NCBI GenBank assembly: GCA_964354255.1
Contig: CAYGYX010000003.1
Coordinates: forward strand, 21,887 to 85,886
Length of the DNA stretch: 64,000 bases
Source of the DNA: VGBK01 sp964354255
GTDB taxonomy: Bacteria; Actinomycetota; Acidimicrobiia; Spongiisociales; UBA11373
Reading direction: 5' to 3'
Part shown: positions 24,384-36,132 of the stretch, piece after piece
Numbering within the stretch: the stretch's first letter is position 1
Layout: every line of letters begins with the position of its first letter
Position numbers and translations under genes: made by a program
The notes under the pieces: model-generated
Seen by the model: the letters and a program-made list of their open reading frames with translations, nothing else
Databases searched by the model: none
Told to the model about the DNA's origin: nothing

Positions 24384-25495
24384 GGGATCAGCCCGGCCTC
24401 GCGAGCCTGCTCTTGCAGCCGGAGGAAATCCTCGAAGTCGTCGGTGAAGGCGTGGCGGCCCTCCTCGTCGAAGAGCACGTAGTACAGGTAGGTGGTGTCG
24501 TCCGGGGCGGCCGCCGCCCGCAGCGAGGCGAGGCGGGCTCCGGCGATCGGGGTGGGAGGCAGGCCCTGGTAGAGGTAGGTGTTGTAAGGGGAATCGACCT
24601 GGAGATCGTCCACGGTGAGGCCTCCCTCGGGGAGGCCGCCCAGGGCGTACACCACGGTGGCGTCGATCTGCAGGAGCATGCCCTGATCGAGGCGGTTGTA
24701 GACCACGCTGGCGATGACCGGCCGCTCCTCGTCGAGGCGAGCCTCACGCTCGATCATCGAGGCGATGATCACCCCGTCGTACGGGGTGAGGCCGCGCTCG
24801 GTGAGGTAGGTCCAGTCGACCGAGGCCACCCGCAGCTCGGCGGTGTCGGCCAGTAACTGCAGCACCTCGGCAGGCTCGTCCTCGGCGTAGATCTCATAGG
24901 TGTCGGGGAAGAGCAGCCCCTCCCAGCCGGCCAGGGAATCGGGGGCCTCCGGGAGCAGGTCCGAGGTCACCAGGCCGTTGAGGAGCGGAGCCTCGAGGTC
25001 GGCCACCTCGAAGTCGGCCTGCTCGGCCAGGGACTCGAGCATCTGCGGCACGGTGAGCCCCTCGATGAGGGTGATACGGATCACCCCGCCGCCGGGCCCC
25101 TCCACCAGCCGGGCGATGACCGCGTCGACGGTCATCCCCGTCTCCAGGTCGTAGGTGCCCGCCTGCAGGCGATCGCTGACCTGCTGCAGTCGCACCGCCC
25201 GCTCGAACTCCGGAGCCGAGGAGATCACTTCGGCCTCCACCAGCAATCGGCCGATCTGGGCGGCCGGGGATCCGGGCGGAATCTCCACCTCCACGACCTC
25301 ACCCGTCCCCCCGGTCTCCTCCCCACCCCCCAGGGCGTCGTTCACCATCCCCGCCAGCACCTTGACCCCGGCGTAGGCACCGCCGAACAGCACCACCACC
25401 AGGGCGACCGTGCCGAGCACCTTCAGGGTGGTGCGCACCCAGCGCCCCTGTTCCTCGTCGGAGCCCGGCGGGAGCTCCTCCCGATCGTCGCTCAT
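24380..25495 (-). CDS. mltG: Endolytic murein transglycosylase MltG
   Basis: YceG-family membrane enzyme that cuts nascent glycan strands and sets their length. It has 371 residues: a cytoplasmic acidic start, one membrane helix (about 24-46), a LysM-like region and a catalytic domain with ASMIEREA (Glu catalytic), LQIDATVVYALG and the conserved SPYNTYLYQGLPPTPI. ATG at 25495 overlaps the ruvX stop as ATGA. Confidence 0.96.
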   Translation of the reverse strand: MSDDREELPPGSDEEQGRWVRTTLKVLGTVALVVVLFGGAYAGVKVLAGMVNDALGGGEETGGTGEVVEVEIPPGSPAAQIGRLLVEAEVISSAPEFERAVRLQQVSDRLQAGTYDLETGMTVDAVIARLVEGPGGGVIRITLIEGLTVPQMLESLAEQADFEVADLEAPLLNGLVTSDLLPEAPDSLAGWEGLLFPDTYEIYAEDEPAEVLQLLADTAELRVASVDWTYLTERGLTPYDGVIIASMIEREARLDEERPVIASVVYNRLDQGMLLQIDATVVYALGGLPEGGLTVDDLQVDSPYNTYLYQGLPPTPIAGARLASLRAAAAPDDTTYLYYVLFDEEGRHAFTDDFEDFLRLQEQAREAGLIP

Positions 25496-25904
25496 CGCCT
25501 ACCGTCCAGGTAGGACTGCAACAGCACGGCGGCGGCCACCCGGTCGCGCACCCGGCGCCGACGGCGCCCGGGCAAGCCGGCCTCCACCAGGACCCTCTCG
25601 GCGCTCACCGTGGTGAACCGCTCGTCGAGGAGCTCCACCGGGAGCCCGGTGGCCGCGGCCACCTCACCGGCGAACCGACGAACGGCCGCCGCTGCCGGTC
25701 CTTCGCTCCCGTTGAGGCTCAACGGCAGCCCGACCACGATCCGCTCGGCCCCCAGGTCGGCGGCCAGGCGGCCGATGTTCTCCATGAGGCCCGGGTCCGC
25801 GCCGTCGAGGACAGAGTGGGGCTGGCCCGAGATGCCCAGCGGGTCGCTCACCGCCACCCCCACCCGCCGGGTGCCGAAGTCGAGAGCGAGCACCCGCCCG
25901 GCGC

Positions 25905-25908
<4 letters not shown>
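25492..25908 (-). CDS. ruvX: RuvX/YqgF putative Holliday junction resolvase
   Basis: RNase H-fold protein (138 residues) implicated in pre-16S rRNA end processing and possibly junction resolution. The signature segments are LALDFGTRRVGVAVSDP (first Asp), VVGLPLSLNG, DERFTT (Glu) and RDRVAAAVLLQSYLD (last Asp). ATG at 25908 overlaps the alaS stop as ATGA. Confidence 0.94.
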
Positions 25909-28711
<2,803 letters not shown>

Positions 28712-28740
28712 CGCCGAGCCCCCGGGGGTGGCACGACGGA

Positions 28741-28757
28741 CCGCCCCGAAGGGGCGG
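28741..28757 (-). other. GC hairpin between rarA and alaS
   Basis: A 17-base perfect hairpin with CCGCCCC and GGGGCGG arms and a 3-base loop lies in the 91-base spacer upstream of alaS. There is no T-run and no T-box sequence on the coding strand. It may be a weak terminator or an mRNA processing structure. Confidence 0.4.
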
Positions 28758-28802
28758 GAATCACCGAAGGTCGACTGGTCGGCGGCACGGCCGGAAGGGT
28801 AC

Positions 28803-30146
28803 TCACTCCCTCGGGGGACGCCCCATCTCCCGGTCCACCTCGGCCAGCCGCTCGGCAAGGGCAGCCTCCTCGCCCTGCCGGCCCGGCCGATAGAGCACCC
28901 GTCCGGAGGCAGCGTCGGGGAGGTACTGCTGGGGCACCACCCCGCCCGGGTAGTCGTGCGGGTACCGGTAGCCGACCCCGTGGCCCAGGCTCTCCGCGCC
29001 CCGGTAGCCGGTCCCCCGCAGGTGCGGGGGCACCTGCGCTCCCGGCGTGGCCTCCACCGCCTCCCGGGCGGCAGCGATGGCGCGCGCCACCGAGTTCGAC
29101 TTGGGGGCCGCCGCCAGGTAGAGGGCGGCGTGGTGCAGGGCGTAAGCGGCCTCCGGGAGGCCGACGAACTGCAGGGCGTGGGCGGCGGCCACCGCCACCC
29201 CCAGCGCCGCCGGGTCGGCCAGCCCGACGTCCTCCGAGGCCAGGATGACCATGCGCCGGGCGATGAACTCCGGGTCCTCCCCCGCCGCGAGCATGGTCTG
29301 CAGCCAGTAGACCGCCGCGTCGGGATCGGAGCCGCGCAGGCTCTTGATGAAAGCTGAGATCACGTCGTGGTGCTGGTCCCCGGCCTTGTCGTAGCGCACC
29401 ACCCGCCGCTGCAGCGCCTCCTCCACGTCGGCCGGGGAGACGGCCCGGCGGCCCCGGCCGGCGGCGAGCAGGGCGGCCACCTCGAGGGCGTTGAGGGCCA
29501 GGCGGGCGTCGCCCCCGGCCCGCTCGGCGAGCAGGGCGCGGGCCTCGCCGTCGATGCCCGACACCGCCTCCCCCAGCCCCCGCTCCCGGTCGGCCACCGC
29601 CCGATCGACCAGCGTGGCCACATCGTCGGGAGCCAACGGCTCCAGGCGGAACAGGGTGCTCCGGCTGATGAGCGGCGAGTTCACCTCGAAGAACGGGTTC
29701 TCGGTGGTGGCCCCGATCAGGATCACAGTGCCGTGTTCCACCCCGGGGAGCAGGGCATCCTGCTGCGACTTGGAGAAGCGATGGATCTCGTCGAGGAAGA
29801 GCACGGTGCGCTGCCCCCGGTCCTCGAGGCGCTGCCGGGCCCCGGCCAGCACCTCGCGCACCTCCTTGACCCCGGCCGTACTCGCCGACAGGGCCTCGAA
29901 AGCGGCACTGGTCTCGGTGGCCACCGCCCAGGCCAGGGTGGTCTTGCCGGTCCCCGGCGGGCCCCACAGAATCATGGACACCGGCCGCCCCGCCCGCACC
30001 ATCTCCCCGAAGGCCGCCCCCGGGGCGAGCAGGTGCTGCTGGCCGACCACCTCGCCGAGGGAGCGGGGGCGCATGCGGGCCGCCAGCGGCTCCGCCGAAC
30101 GCCGATGGGTCGCCCGCTGCTCGCCGAACAGGTCCTCGGTGGTCAC
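28803..30146 (-). CDS. rarA: Replication-associated AAA+ ATPase RarA
   Basis: Clamp-loader-like ATPase (RarA/MgsA/WRNIP1 family) that acts at stalled replication forks. It has 447 residues with Walker A WGPPGTGKTTL, Walker B LFLDEIHRF, sensor-1 LIGATTENP, and the C-terminal tetramerisation domain with DVISAFIKSLRGSDPDAA and LASEDVGLADP. GTG at 30146 overlaps the aspS stop as GTGA. A longer upstream frame lies within aspS and is not part of the family. Confidence 0.95.
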   Translation of the reverse strand: MTTEDLFGEQRATHRRSAEPLAARMRPRSLGEVVGQQHLLAPGAAFGEMVRAGRPVSMILWGPPGTGKTTLAWAVATETSAAFEALSASTAGVKEVREVLAGARQRLEDRGQRTVLFLDEIHRFSKSQQDALLPGVEHGTVILIGATTENPFFEVNSPLISRSTLFRLEPLAPDDVATLVDRAVADRERGLGEAVSGIDGEARALLAERAGGDARLALNALEVAALLAAGRGRRAVSPADVEEALQRRVVRYDKAGDQHHDVISAFIKSLRGSDPDAAVYWLQTMLAAGEDPEFIARRMVILASEDVGLADPAALGVAVAAAHALQFVGLPEAAYALHHAALYLAAAPKSNSVARAIAAAREAVEATPGAQVPPHLRGTGYRGAESLGHGVGYRYPHDYPGGVVPQQYLPDAASGRVLYRPGRQGEEAALAERLAEVDREMGRPPRE

Positions 30147-31939
30147 CCGGGCGGCGCCTCCCCGCCTCCTTCCAGAGCGGCGCGGACCCCGGGCCGCAGG
30201 TCGATGCCCAGCTCCTGCAGCTGCTCTTCGACGACCGGGGTGGGCGACTCGCTCATGGGGTCGACCCCGGTCTGCGTCTTGGGGAAGGGGATGACCTCCC
30301 GGATGTTCGGCTCCCCGAGCACCACCGAGAGGAGCCGGTCGATCCCCACCGCGAACCCGGCGTGGGGCGGGGTGCCGAAGCGCAGCGCCCGCAGGAACCA
30401 ACCGAAGCGCCGCTCGGCCTCCTCGTCGGAGATGCCCAGCACCGAGAAGACCCGGCGCTGCACCGCCGGGTCGTGGATCCGCACGCTCCCCGACCCCAGC
30501 TCGGTGCCGTTGAGCACCAGGTCGTAGGCGCGGGCCCTGGCCCCTTCGGGGTGCTCCTCCATCTCCCGGACGTCCATCGGCGAGGTGAAGGGGTGATGAG
30601 CCGGGGCCAGGCCCCCTTCGGCGGTCACCTCAAAGACCGGGAAGTCGACCACCCACAGGAAGCGCAGCTCGTCGTGGCCCTTCGGTTGGCCCAGCTCCAG
30701 GCGCAGCCTGCCCAGCAGGATCCGGGTCTCTTTGGCCTCCCCCGCCGCCAGGAGGAGAGTGTCGCCGGCGGCCGCGCCGAAGGCCCGGCGCAGCGCCTCC
30801 GCCTCGCCCTCGCCGAGGTGCTTGGCGATCGAGGAGCGCAAGCTGCCGTCCTCTTCGACCACCGCGGTGACCAGGCCCCGGCCCCCCAGGGCCACCGCCC
30901 GTTCCGCCAGGGCCTCGAGCTCGCGTCGGGAGAAACCCCGCCGCCCTGCGTTGATCCCCGCCACCACCCCTCCCGAGTCGACGGCCGAGCGGAACGCCTT
31001 GAACCCGGTGGCGGCGAACACCCCCCTCAGGTCCACGATCTCCATGCCGAAGCGCGTGTCGGGCTTGTCGGTGCCGTAGCGGGCCAGCGCCTCGTCATAG
31101 GTGAGGCGCGGGAAGGGCACGGGGGGCGGGTCGCCGCGCAGCTCGCCCATCACCTCCACCATCACCTGCTCCAGGGTGGCGAGCACGTCGTCCTGCCCCC
31201 AGAAGGACCCCTCGATGTCCAGCTGGGTGAACTCCAGCTGCCGGTCGGAGCGGAAGTCCTCGTCCCGGTAGCAGCGGGCCACCTGGTAGTAGCGCTCCAC
31301 CCCGGCCACCATCAGCAGCTGCTTGAAGAGCTGGGGGGATTGCGGCAGGGCGTAGAAGGTGCCGGGGCGCAGGCGGCTGGGGACCAGCATGTCGCGCGCC
31401 CCCTCCGGCGTGGAGCGGATCAGGGTGGGCGTCTCCACCTCCAGGAAGCCGAGGCGGTCCAGCGCCCGCCGCATGGCGGAGATGCCCCGCGATCGGGCCC
31501 GCAGGTTGGCCGCCAGGCGGGGCCGGCGCAGATCCAGGTAGCGGTATTCGAGACGGTGCACCTCGTCGATCTCCGCCCGGTCGTCGATCTGGAAGGGCAG
31601 CGGGTCGGCGGGGCTGAGCACCCGCACCTCGGCGGCGGCGACCTCGACCCCGCCGGTCGGCAGGTCGGGGTTGGCGGTCCCCGCGGGACGGAGGCGCACC
31701 GTGCCGGCCACGGCCACGCAGTACTCGTCCCGGACCGCCCGGGCCACCTCGGCCGCGGCAGGGGCGGCGGCCGGGTCGACCACCACCTGCACCACCCCGC
31801 TGGCATCCCGCAGATCGAGGAAGAACACCCCGCCGTGATCGCGGCGGGCCTTCACCCAGCCGGCGAGGCGTACCTCAGTTCCGGAGTGGGCCGGGCGCAG
31901 CGTGCCCGCCCCGGCCGTCCTCAGCGGGCCTTCGCCCAT
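30143..31939 (-). CDS. aspS: Aspartyl-tRNA synthetase, probably non-discriminating
   Basis: Class IIb synthetase, 598 residues: an N-terminal anticodon-binding OB fold, the catalytic core with motif 2 RCYRDEDFRSDRQLEFTQLD (20 residues) and motif 3 AVGIDRLLSVVLG, and the bacterial GAD insertion. In the OB fold the segment ARRDHGGVFFLDLRD has His where discriminating enzymes usually have Leu. This suggests an enzyme that also charges tRNA-Asn for GatCAB. ATG at 31939 follows GGAGG and overlaps the end of hisS by 19 bases. Confidence 0.95.
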   Translation of the reverse strand: MGEGPLRTAGAGTLRPAHSGTEVRLAGWVKARRDHGGVFFLDLRDASGVVQVVVDPAAAPAAAEVARAVRDEYCVAVAGTVRLRPAGTANPDLPTGGVEVAAAEVRVLSPADPLPFQIDDRAEIDEVHRLEYRYLDLRRPRLAANLRARSRGISAMRRALDRLGFLEVETPTLIRSTPEGARDMLVPSRLRPGTFYALPQSPQLFKQLLMVAGVERYYQVARCYRDEDFRSDRQLEFTQLDIEGSFWGQDDVLATLEQVMVEVMGELRGDPPPVPFPRLTYDEALARYGTDKPDTRFGMEIVDLRGVFAATGFKAFRSAVDSGGVVAGINAGRRGFSRRELEALAERAVALGGRGLVTAVVEEDGSLRSSIAKHLGEGEAEALRRAFGAAAGDTLLLAAGEAKETRILLGRLRLELGQPKGHDELRFLWVVDFPVFEVTAEGGLAPAHHPFTSPMDVREMEEHPEGARARAYDLVLNGTELGSGSVRIHDPAVQRRVFSVLGISDEEAERRFGWFLRALRFGTPPHAGFAVGIDRLLSVVLGEPNIREVIPFPKTQTGVDPMSESPTPVVEEQLQELGIDLRPGVRAALEGGGEAPPG

Positions 31940-33150
31940 GCCGCCACCTCCGCGATGGGGATCGACTCCTCCTGGCCCCCGACCATGGCCCGCACCGTCA
32001 CCCGCCCGCGCTCCCACTCCTCCCCCACCACCGCCACCACCTTCGCCCCCCGCCGGTCGGCGGCCTTGAACTGCGCCTTGACCGAGCGCTCCCCCAGGTC
32101 CAGGTCGGCGCGCAGGCCGGCCGCCCGCAGGGCCGCCGCCAGGTCGATGGCCTCCGCCCGCCGCCCCGGGTCGGCAACCACCACGAACACGTCGAGGGCC
32201 TCCTCCCCGGCTTGCTCGGGCATGGCAGCCACGATGCGGTCCACCCCCATGGCCAGGCCCACCCCCGGGGTGGGGCGCCCGCCCAGCACCTCGGCCAGCG
32301 GGTCGTAGCGCCCGCCGCCTCCGAGGGCGTCCTGGGCGGCGGTGTAGGAACGGGCCTGGTACTCGAAGACCGTGCGGTCGTAGTAGTCGAGGCCCCGCAC
32401 CAGCCGGGGGGCAATCTCATACGGGAGGCCCCGCCGTTCCAGCCCGGCGCGCACCCCGGCGAAATGGCGGGCGGCTTCCTTCCCCAGGTGGTCGAGCGGG
32501 GTGGGGGCATCGGCGACCACCCGGGCGTCCTCCCTGCTATCGAGCACCCGCAGCGGGTTGGTGGCCAGGCGGCGCTGCGAGTCGGGGGAGAGGCGCTCGG
32601 CCCGAGCCTCCAGGAAGGCGGTGAGGGCCCGGCGGTACCCCGCCCGGTCGGCCGGGTCTCCCAGCGAGTTCAGCAGCACAGTGACCCCGGCCACGCCGAC
32701 CTCCTCGAGCAGGCGAAAGCCCACCTCGATCACCTCGACGTCGGCATCCGGCGAGGGCTCCCCCAAGTACTCCACCCCGACCTGGTGGAACTGGCGGCGG
32801 CGGCCGGCCTGGGGCTGCTCGTAGCGGAACATGGGACCGCTGTAGGCGCATTTGAGCACCCCGGTGCGCCCCGCCTGCAGGTAGGCCCGTACCACCGACG
32901 CCGTCGCCTCCGGGCGCAGGGTGAGCGACCGGCCCCCCTTGTCGGCGAAGGTGTACATCTGCTTCTCGACGATCTCGGTCTCCTCCCCCACCCCGCGCGC
33001 GAACAGGTCGGTGGCCTCGAAGAGGGGGGTGAGGGCCAGCCCGTACCCGTAGCGCTCCGCCAGGCCGTCGAAGGCGCGCAGGAGCCGCCGCCAGCGGCCG
33101 GACTCCGGCGGGAGCACGTCCAGGGTGCCCTTAGGGGCGCGATTCGTCAC
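31921..33150 (-). CDS. hisS: Histidyl-tRNA synthetase
   Basis: Class II synthetase, 409 residues, with motif 2 GPMFRYEQPQAGRRRQFHQVG, cited here in two parts as GPMFRYEQPQ and AGRRRQFHQVG. The histidine-specific motif is LVRGLDYYDRTVFEY, motif 3 is GVGLAMGVDRI, and a C-terminal anticodon domain follows. GTG at 33150 overlaps the upstream hydrolase stop as GTGA. The hisS-aspS pair is common in Actinomycetota. Confidence 0.96.
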   Translation of the reverse strand: MTNRAPKGTLDVLPPESGRWRRLLRAFDGLAERYGYGLALTPLFEATDLFARGVGEETEIVEKQMYTFADKGGRSLTLRPEATASVVRAYLQAGRTGVLKCAYSGPMFRYEQPQAGRRRQFHQVGVEYLGEPSPDADVEVIEVGFRLLEEVGVAGVTVLLNSLGDPADRAGYRRALTAFLEARAERLSPDSQRRLATNPLRVLDSREDARVVADAPTPLDHLGKEAARHFAGVRAGLERRGLPYEIAPRLVRGLDYYDRTVFEYQARSYTAAQDALGGGGRYDPLAEVLGGRPTPGVGLAMGVDRIVAAMPEQAGEEALDVFVVVADPGRRAEAIDLAAALRAAGLRADLDLGERSVKAQFKAADRRGAKVVAVVGEEWERGRVTVRAMVGGQEESIPIAEVAAWAKAR

Positions 33151-33803
33151 CGGTGCAGGGCCTGCAGGAAGGGGTTGCTCGCCAGTTCCCGGGCCAGCGT
33201 AGTGGCCGGCCCATGGCCCGGGAGCACGTGCGTCTCGGGCGGAAGGGGCACCACCCGCTCGGCCATGGAGCGCAGCAGGGTGCCGTAGTCGCCGCCGGGC
33301 AGGTCGGTGCGGCCGATAGAGCCGGCGAAGAGGTGGTCCCCCGAGAAGAGCACTCCCTCCTCCTCCAGCCAGAAGCAGCAGTGCCCCGGGGTGTGGCCGG
33401 GAGTGTGGAGCACCCGAAAGCGCAGCCCGGCCAGATCGAGCACCTCGCCGCCGGCGAGAGCCTCATACCGCTCCGCCCCGGCGTAGGCGCCGGAGTCGTC
33501 GAACCCCATCAGGAGGCGCACCTGAGTCGGGAGATCGTCGGCCAGCCACCCATCGTCGGGATGGAGAGAAGTGCCGATGCCGTACTCGCCGGCCACCCCA
33601 CCGGCCCCGCCCATGTGGTCGAGGTGGGCATGGGTGAGCAGCAGGGCCGCCGGCGTCACCCCGGAACGCCGTACCAGCTGGACGATCCCGGGCACGTCGG
33701 GCGGGGCGTCGATGATGACCGCCGGGCCTCCCGACCCGGCCGCGACCACGTAGCAGTTGGTGGCGGCCAGCCAGAGCGGGGCGGCCTTGATGGTGAGCGG
33801 CAC
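33147..33803 (-). CDS. Metallo-beta-lactamase fold hydrolase (GloB-like)
   Basis: Cytoplasmic zinc hydrolase, 218 residues, with the metal-binding THAHLDHMGG (57-66), HTPGHTPGHCCFWL, SGDHLFAGSIGRTDLPGGD and LPGHGPATT. These motifs match the YcbL/hydroxyacylglutathione-hydrolase-like subgroup. Glutathione is generally absent in Actinomycetota, so the thioester substrate is unknown. The location upstream of hisS is conserved in many actinobacteria. GTG at 33803. Confidence 0.88.
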   Translation of the reverse strand: MPLTIKAAPLWLAATNCYVVAAGSGGPAVIIDAPPDVPGIVQLVRRSGVTPAALLLTHAHLDHMGGAGGVAGEYGIGTSLHPDDGWLADDLPTQVRLLMGFDDSGAYAGAERYEALAGGEVLDLAGLRFRVLHTPGHTPGHCCFWLEEEGVLFSGDHLFAGSIGRTDLPGGDYGTLLRSMAERVVPLPPETHVLPGHGPATTLARELASNPFLQALHR

Positions 33804-33884
33804 GGCCCCCAGGTTAGAGCGGGCCTGCCCCCGCGCCCGCCGGGACCGTGGGGGTGCCGCAAGCGCCCGTCGGGAGAGCCCCGG

Positions 33885-35486
33885 CTAGCAGCCCGGAGAG
33901 CCGCTGGCCCGCGCCCAGCACGGCAAGGTCGTCTCGCGCCAGTTCGCGAAGTGCCAGGTGTCCTGGAGCAGCGGGAACAGCGGCGGACGCAGCCTCTCCA
34001 GGCGGGCGTCGAAGCCGTAGTTGCGTGTCCCGAAGTGACTGGCGAGGTCCCCGGTGCGCACTTTGGCGATGGAGCCGTTGACGTCCAACACCGCGATGGG
34101 GTACCCCCCCGAGAGCGGAAGGAGCGTGCTTCCGTCGGTCCCGCAGCTCAAGCCCGTGCCGAGGATGCCCTGTTGGCTGAGCAGAGCGCCGTTGATGGTG
34201 AGCCGGTTGTCGCCGCCCACCGAACTGGGGTTGATGTAGATCTCATCGGAGCCGATCAGGCCGATGACGTCGGTGCCGGAGGTGCCCCATCGGTAGACGA
34301 TGTCCGAGCCGATCACGATGTTCTTGCGGGCTCCGGAGCTCCCGGCGTAGATGGTCACCGCCCCCTGCACCGTCGCCGCGGTCCCGGGCCTGCCGATCAC
34401 CGCGTGGTTGTCGGCCCACACCACGGGGTTGTCCGCGATGGGGAACACCCCCACCAGCGTCCAGGAGGCGTTCTGGGAATTCAGGAACCACCACTCCTCG
34501 GAGTCGACGCAGGAATAGCTGCTGTTCGAGTAGGCAGCCGACACCCGCAGCTGGCCGACGCCCCCGCTGACCACCGGCTCGATCAGCCAGGCGGTCGGGT
34601 TGGCGGAGAGCCCGAGGCCGGGGTTGAGAGCGCGGCTGAGGCACAGGCCGCCGCCGCCGCAGGCGACTTCCCGGATGAGGTCGAGATCGTCCCAGAACCG
34701 CTCGAAATCGAGCGGCTCCGCGTAGACCTCGCGAATGTCGATGTAATCGCCGTACCCGTCGTACCCCTGCGCCCCGCTGGCGAAGATCGGAGGGCCGTAG
34801 CCCGAGTTCCGGCCGATGGCGCCCTCGGCGAAGATGTTCCGGTGGACGATGCCCCGCACCGGCGTCTGCAGGAAGTCCAGGTCCCCACCCACGTAGACCT
34901 TCCCGGTGACCACCACGCCCGAGCCGAAGCGCAGATCCTCCTCCTGAAGCCAGGCGAACTCCGAGATCGGCTCCGGCATGATGTCGGCCACCACCGCCCG
35001 GTCCTGCCGGAACTCCGACTGCTGGGAGAGCACGGTGACGGTCACCCCCCCGGTCGACTCGTTGGGCTCCACGGTGATCAGGGAAGCGATGTCGTCGGCG
35101 GAGATGTCGTCGCGACCGGCCAGCAGGGGGTGGTCGAAGAAGTCGCCCGGGTCTTCGTACTCCCAGAGGCGGCAGTCGTCGAACCAGGCATCACCCGGCT
35201 GGGCCGTGCTTCCGTAGCTGCCCGACGAGGTGTCGGTGCAGCGGCGAGCGAGCTCGGCGTCGTCGACGAAACGTCGGTAGTAGAAAGGATCGATGGTGAG
35301 CTTGGCGGCGTAGCGCTCCAGCATCGCGTCGGCCCCCGCCAGGATGGCATCCTCCCGGCGCTGGTACTGGGAGTTGCGGTATTCGCCCGACGCCTGCTGG
35401 AACAACAGGATGATGATCAAAAAGAGCGCCGTCATACCCAGCATCACCACCATCATGGCGAACCCGCCCTCGCGCTCAGCCCGCAT
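33885..35486 (-). CDS. PilX/GspK-like large minor pilin with beta-rich C-terminal region
   Basis: Third gene of the minor-pilin cassette, 533 residues. A prepilin-like leader (REGG|FAMMVVML) and a hydrophobic helix (about 10-30) are followed by an N-terminal PilX-like helix and a long, Gly/Val/Ile-rich beta region (about 180-480) with repeats of strand-turn character (VVVTGKVYVGGD, IVIGSDIVYRWG, LTINGALLSQQG). Mature residue 5 is not Glu, as in GspK/PilX proteins that sit at the pilus tip. Several Cys suggest disulphides. ATG at 35486 overlaps the previous gene by 11 bases. The specific function is not known. Confidence 0.7.
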   Translation of the reverse strand: MRAEREGGFAMMVVMLGMTALFLIIILLFQQASGEYRNSQYQRREDAILAGADAMLERYAAKLTIDPFYYRRFVDDAELARRCTDTSSGSYGSTAQPGDAWFDDCRLWEYEDPGDFFDHPLLAGRDDISADDIASLITVEPNESTGGVTVTVLSQQSEFRQDRAVVADIMPEPISEFAWLQEEDLRFGSGVVVTGKVYVGGDLDFLQTPVRGIVHRNIFAEGAIGRNSGYGPPIFASGAQGYDGYGDYIDIREVYAEPLDFERFWDDLDLIREVACGGGGLCLSRALNPGLGLSANPTAWLIEPVVSGGVGQLRVSAAYSNSSYSCVDSEEWWFLNSQNASWTLVGVFPIADNPVVWADNHAVIGRPGTAATVQGAVTIYAGSSGARKNIVIGSDIVYRWGTSGTDVIGLIGSDEIYINPSSVGGDNRLTINGALLSQQGILGTGLSCGTDGSTLLPLSGGYPIAVLDVNGSIAKVRTGDLASHFGTRNYGFDARLERLRPPLFPLLQDTWHFANWRETTLPCWARASGSPGC

Positions 35487-36132
35487 TGCGCAACTCCACT
35501 TCCTCGGTGATCTCGAGGGTCCGGGCGGCCCCCACCGACGTCACTCCCGGCAGCGCCTCCAGCCGGATCGCTACCAGGGAGAAAGAGCATGTCCCCGAGC
35601 ACGCCGACACATAGCTCTTGGTCGCCGGTGTGCCGGTCCAGATCGCCCCGCGGAACAGCGGCTGGTCGTTGCGCACCCGCTCCATGACGACCTGCTCTTC
35701 GAAGGGGTCAGCCTCGAAGCTCCACTCGGGCCCGGAGCCGGCCACGGCCGGATAGCGGTTCACCCGCAGCTCGCACAAGCCCGCATCACAAGCCGTCCGC
35801 TCGTAGACGATCCGCTCCGGGCCCTCTGTCTCGTCCCGGTCGCTGTAGAAGACGATCTGATCGGCGGTCAGCGACTCGATGGGATCCCCATTCGGCGAGA
35901 CCGCCTGCGCCTGGCGCAGATCGATCACCATCTCGGCCACTACGAGCCGCCCGGTACGCTGCAGGTCGGCGTTGCGGCCGGCGTCGCCGGCGTTCTGGCC
36001 GAGGCTGTAGATCACCCCGGCCATCGAGGCGGCCACCATGGCCGACAGGACCATGGCAACCAGGATCTCAACCACGCTGAAGCCCCCCTCGCGGGATGGC
36101 TGGGTAAACCGGCGGCGGGCACGGCGCGTCAC
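35476..36132 (-). CDS. PilW/GspJ-like minor pilin
   Basis: Second gene of the cassette, 218 residues. The leader SREGG|FSVVE (cut after Gly17, Glu at +5) precedes a hydrophobic helix to about residue 47. The globular domain has a fold impression of the PilW/GspJ group with Cys pairs (ERTACDAGLCELRV; SACSGTCSFSL). GTG at 36132 overlaps the preceding stop as GTGA. It is likely to form the tip priming complex with its neighbours. Confidence 0.8.
   Translation of the reverse strand: MTRRARRRFTQPSREGGFSVVEILVAMVLSAMVAASMAGVIYSLGQNAGDAGRNADLQRTGRLVVAEMVIDLRQAQAVSPNGDPIESLTADQIVFYSDRDETEGPERIVYERTACDAGLCELRVNRYPAVAGSGPEWSFEADPFEEQVVMERVRNDQPLFRGAIWTGTPATKSYVSACSGTCSFSLVAIRLEALPGVTSVGAARTLEITEEVELRNAG

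Noticed and set aside
28712..28802. T-box riboswitch upstream of alaS
   Set aside because: A GGGTGGCAC-like string exists only on the strand opposite to alaS; no stem I or antiterminator is seen on the coding strand.
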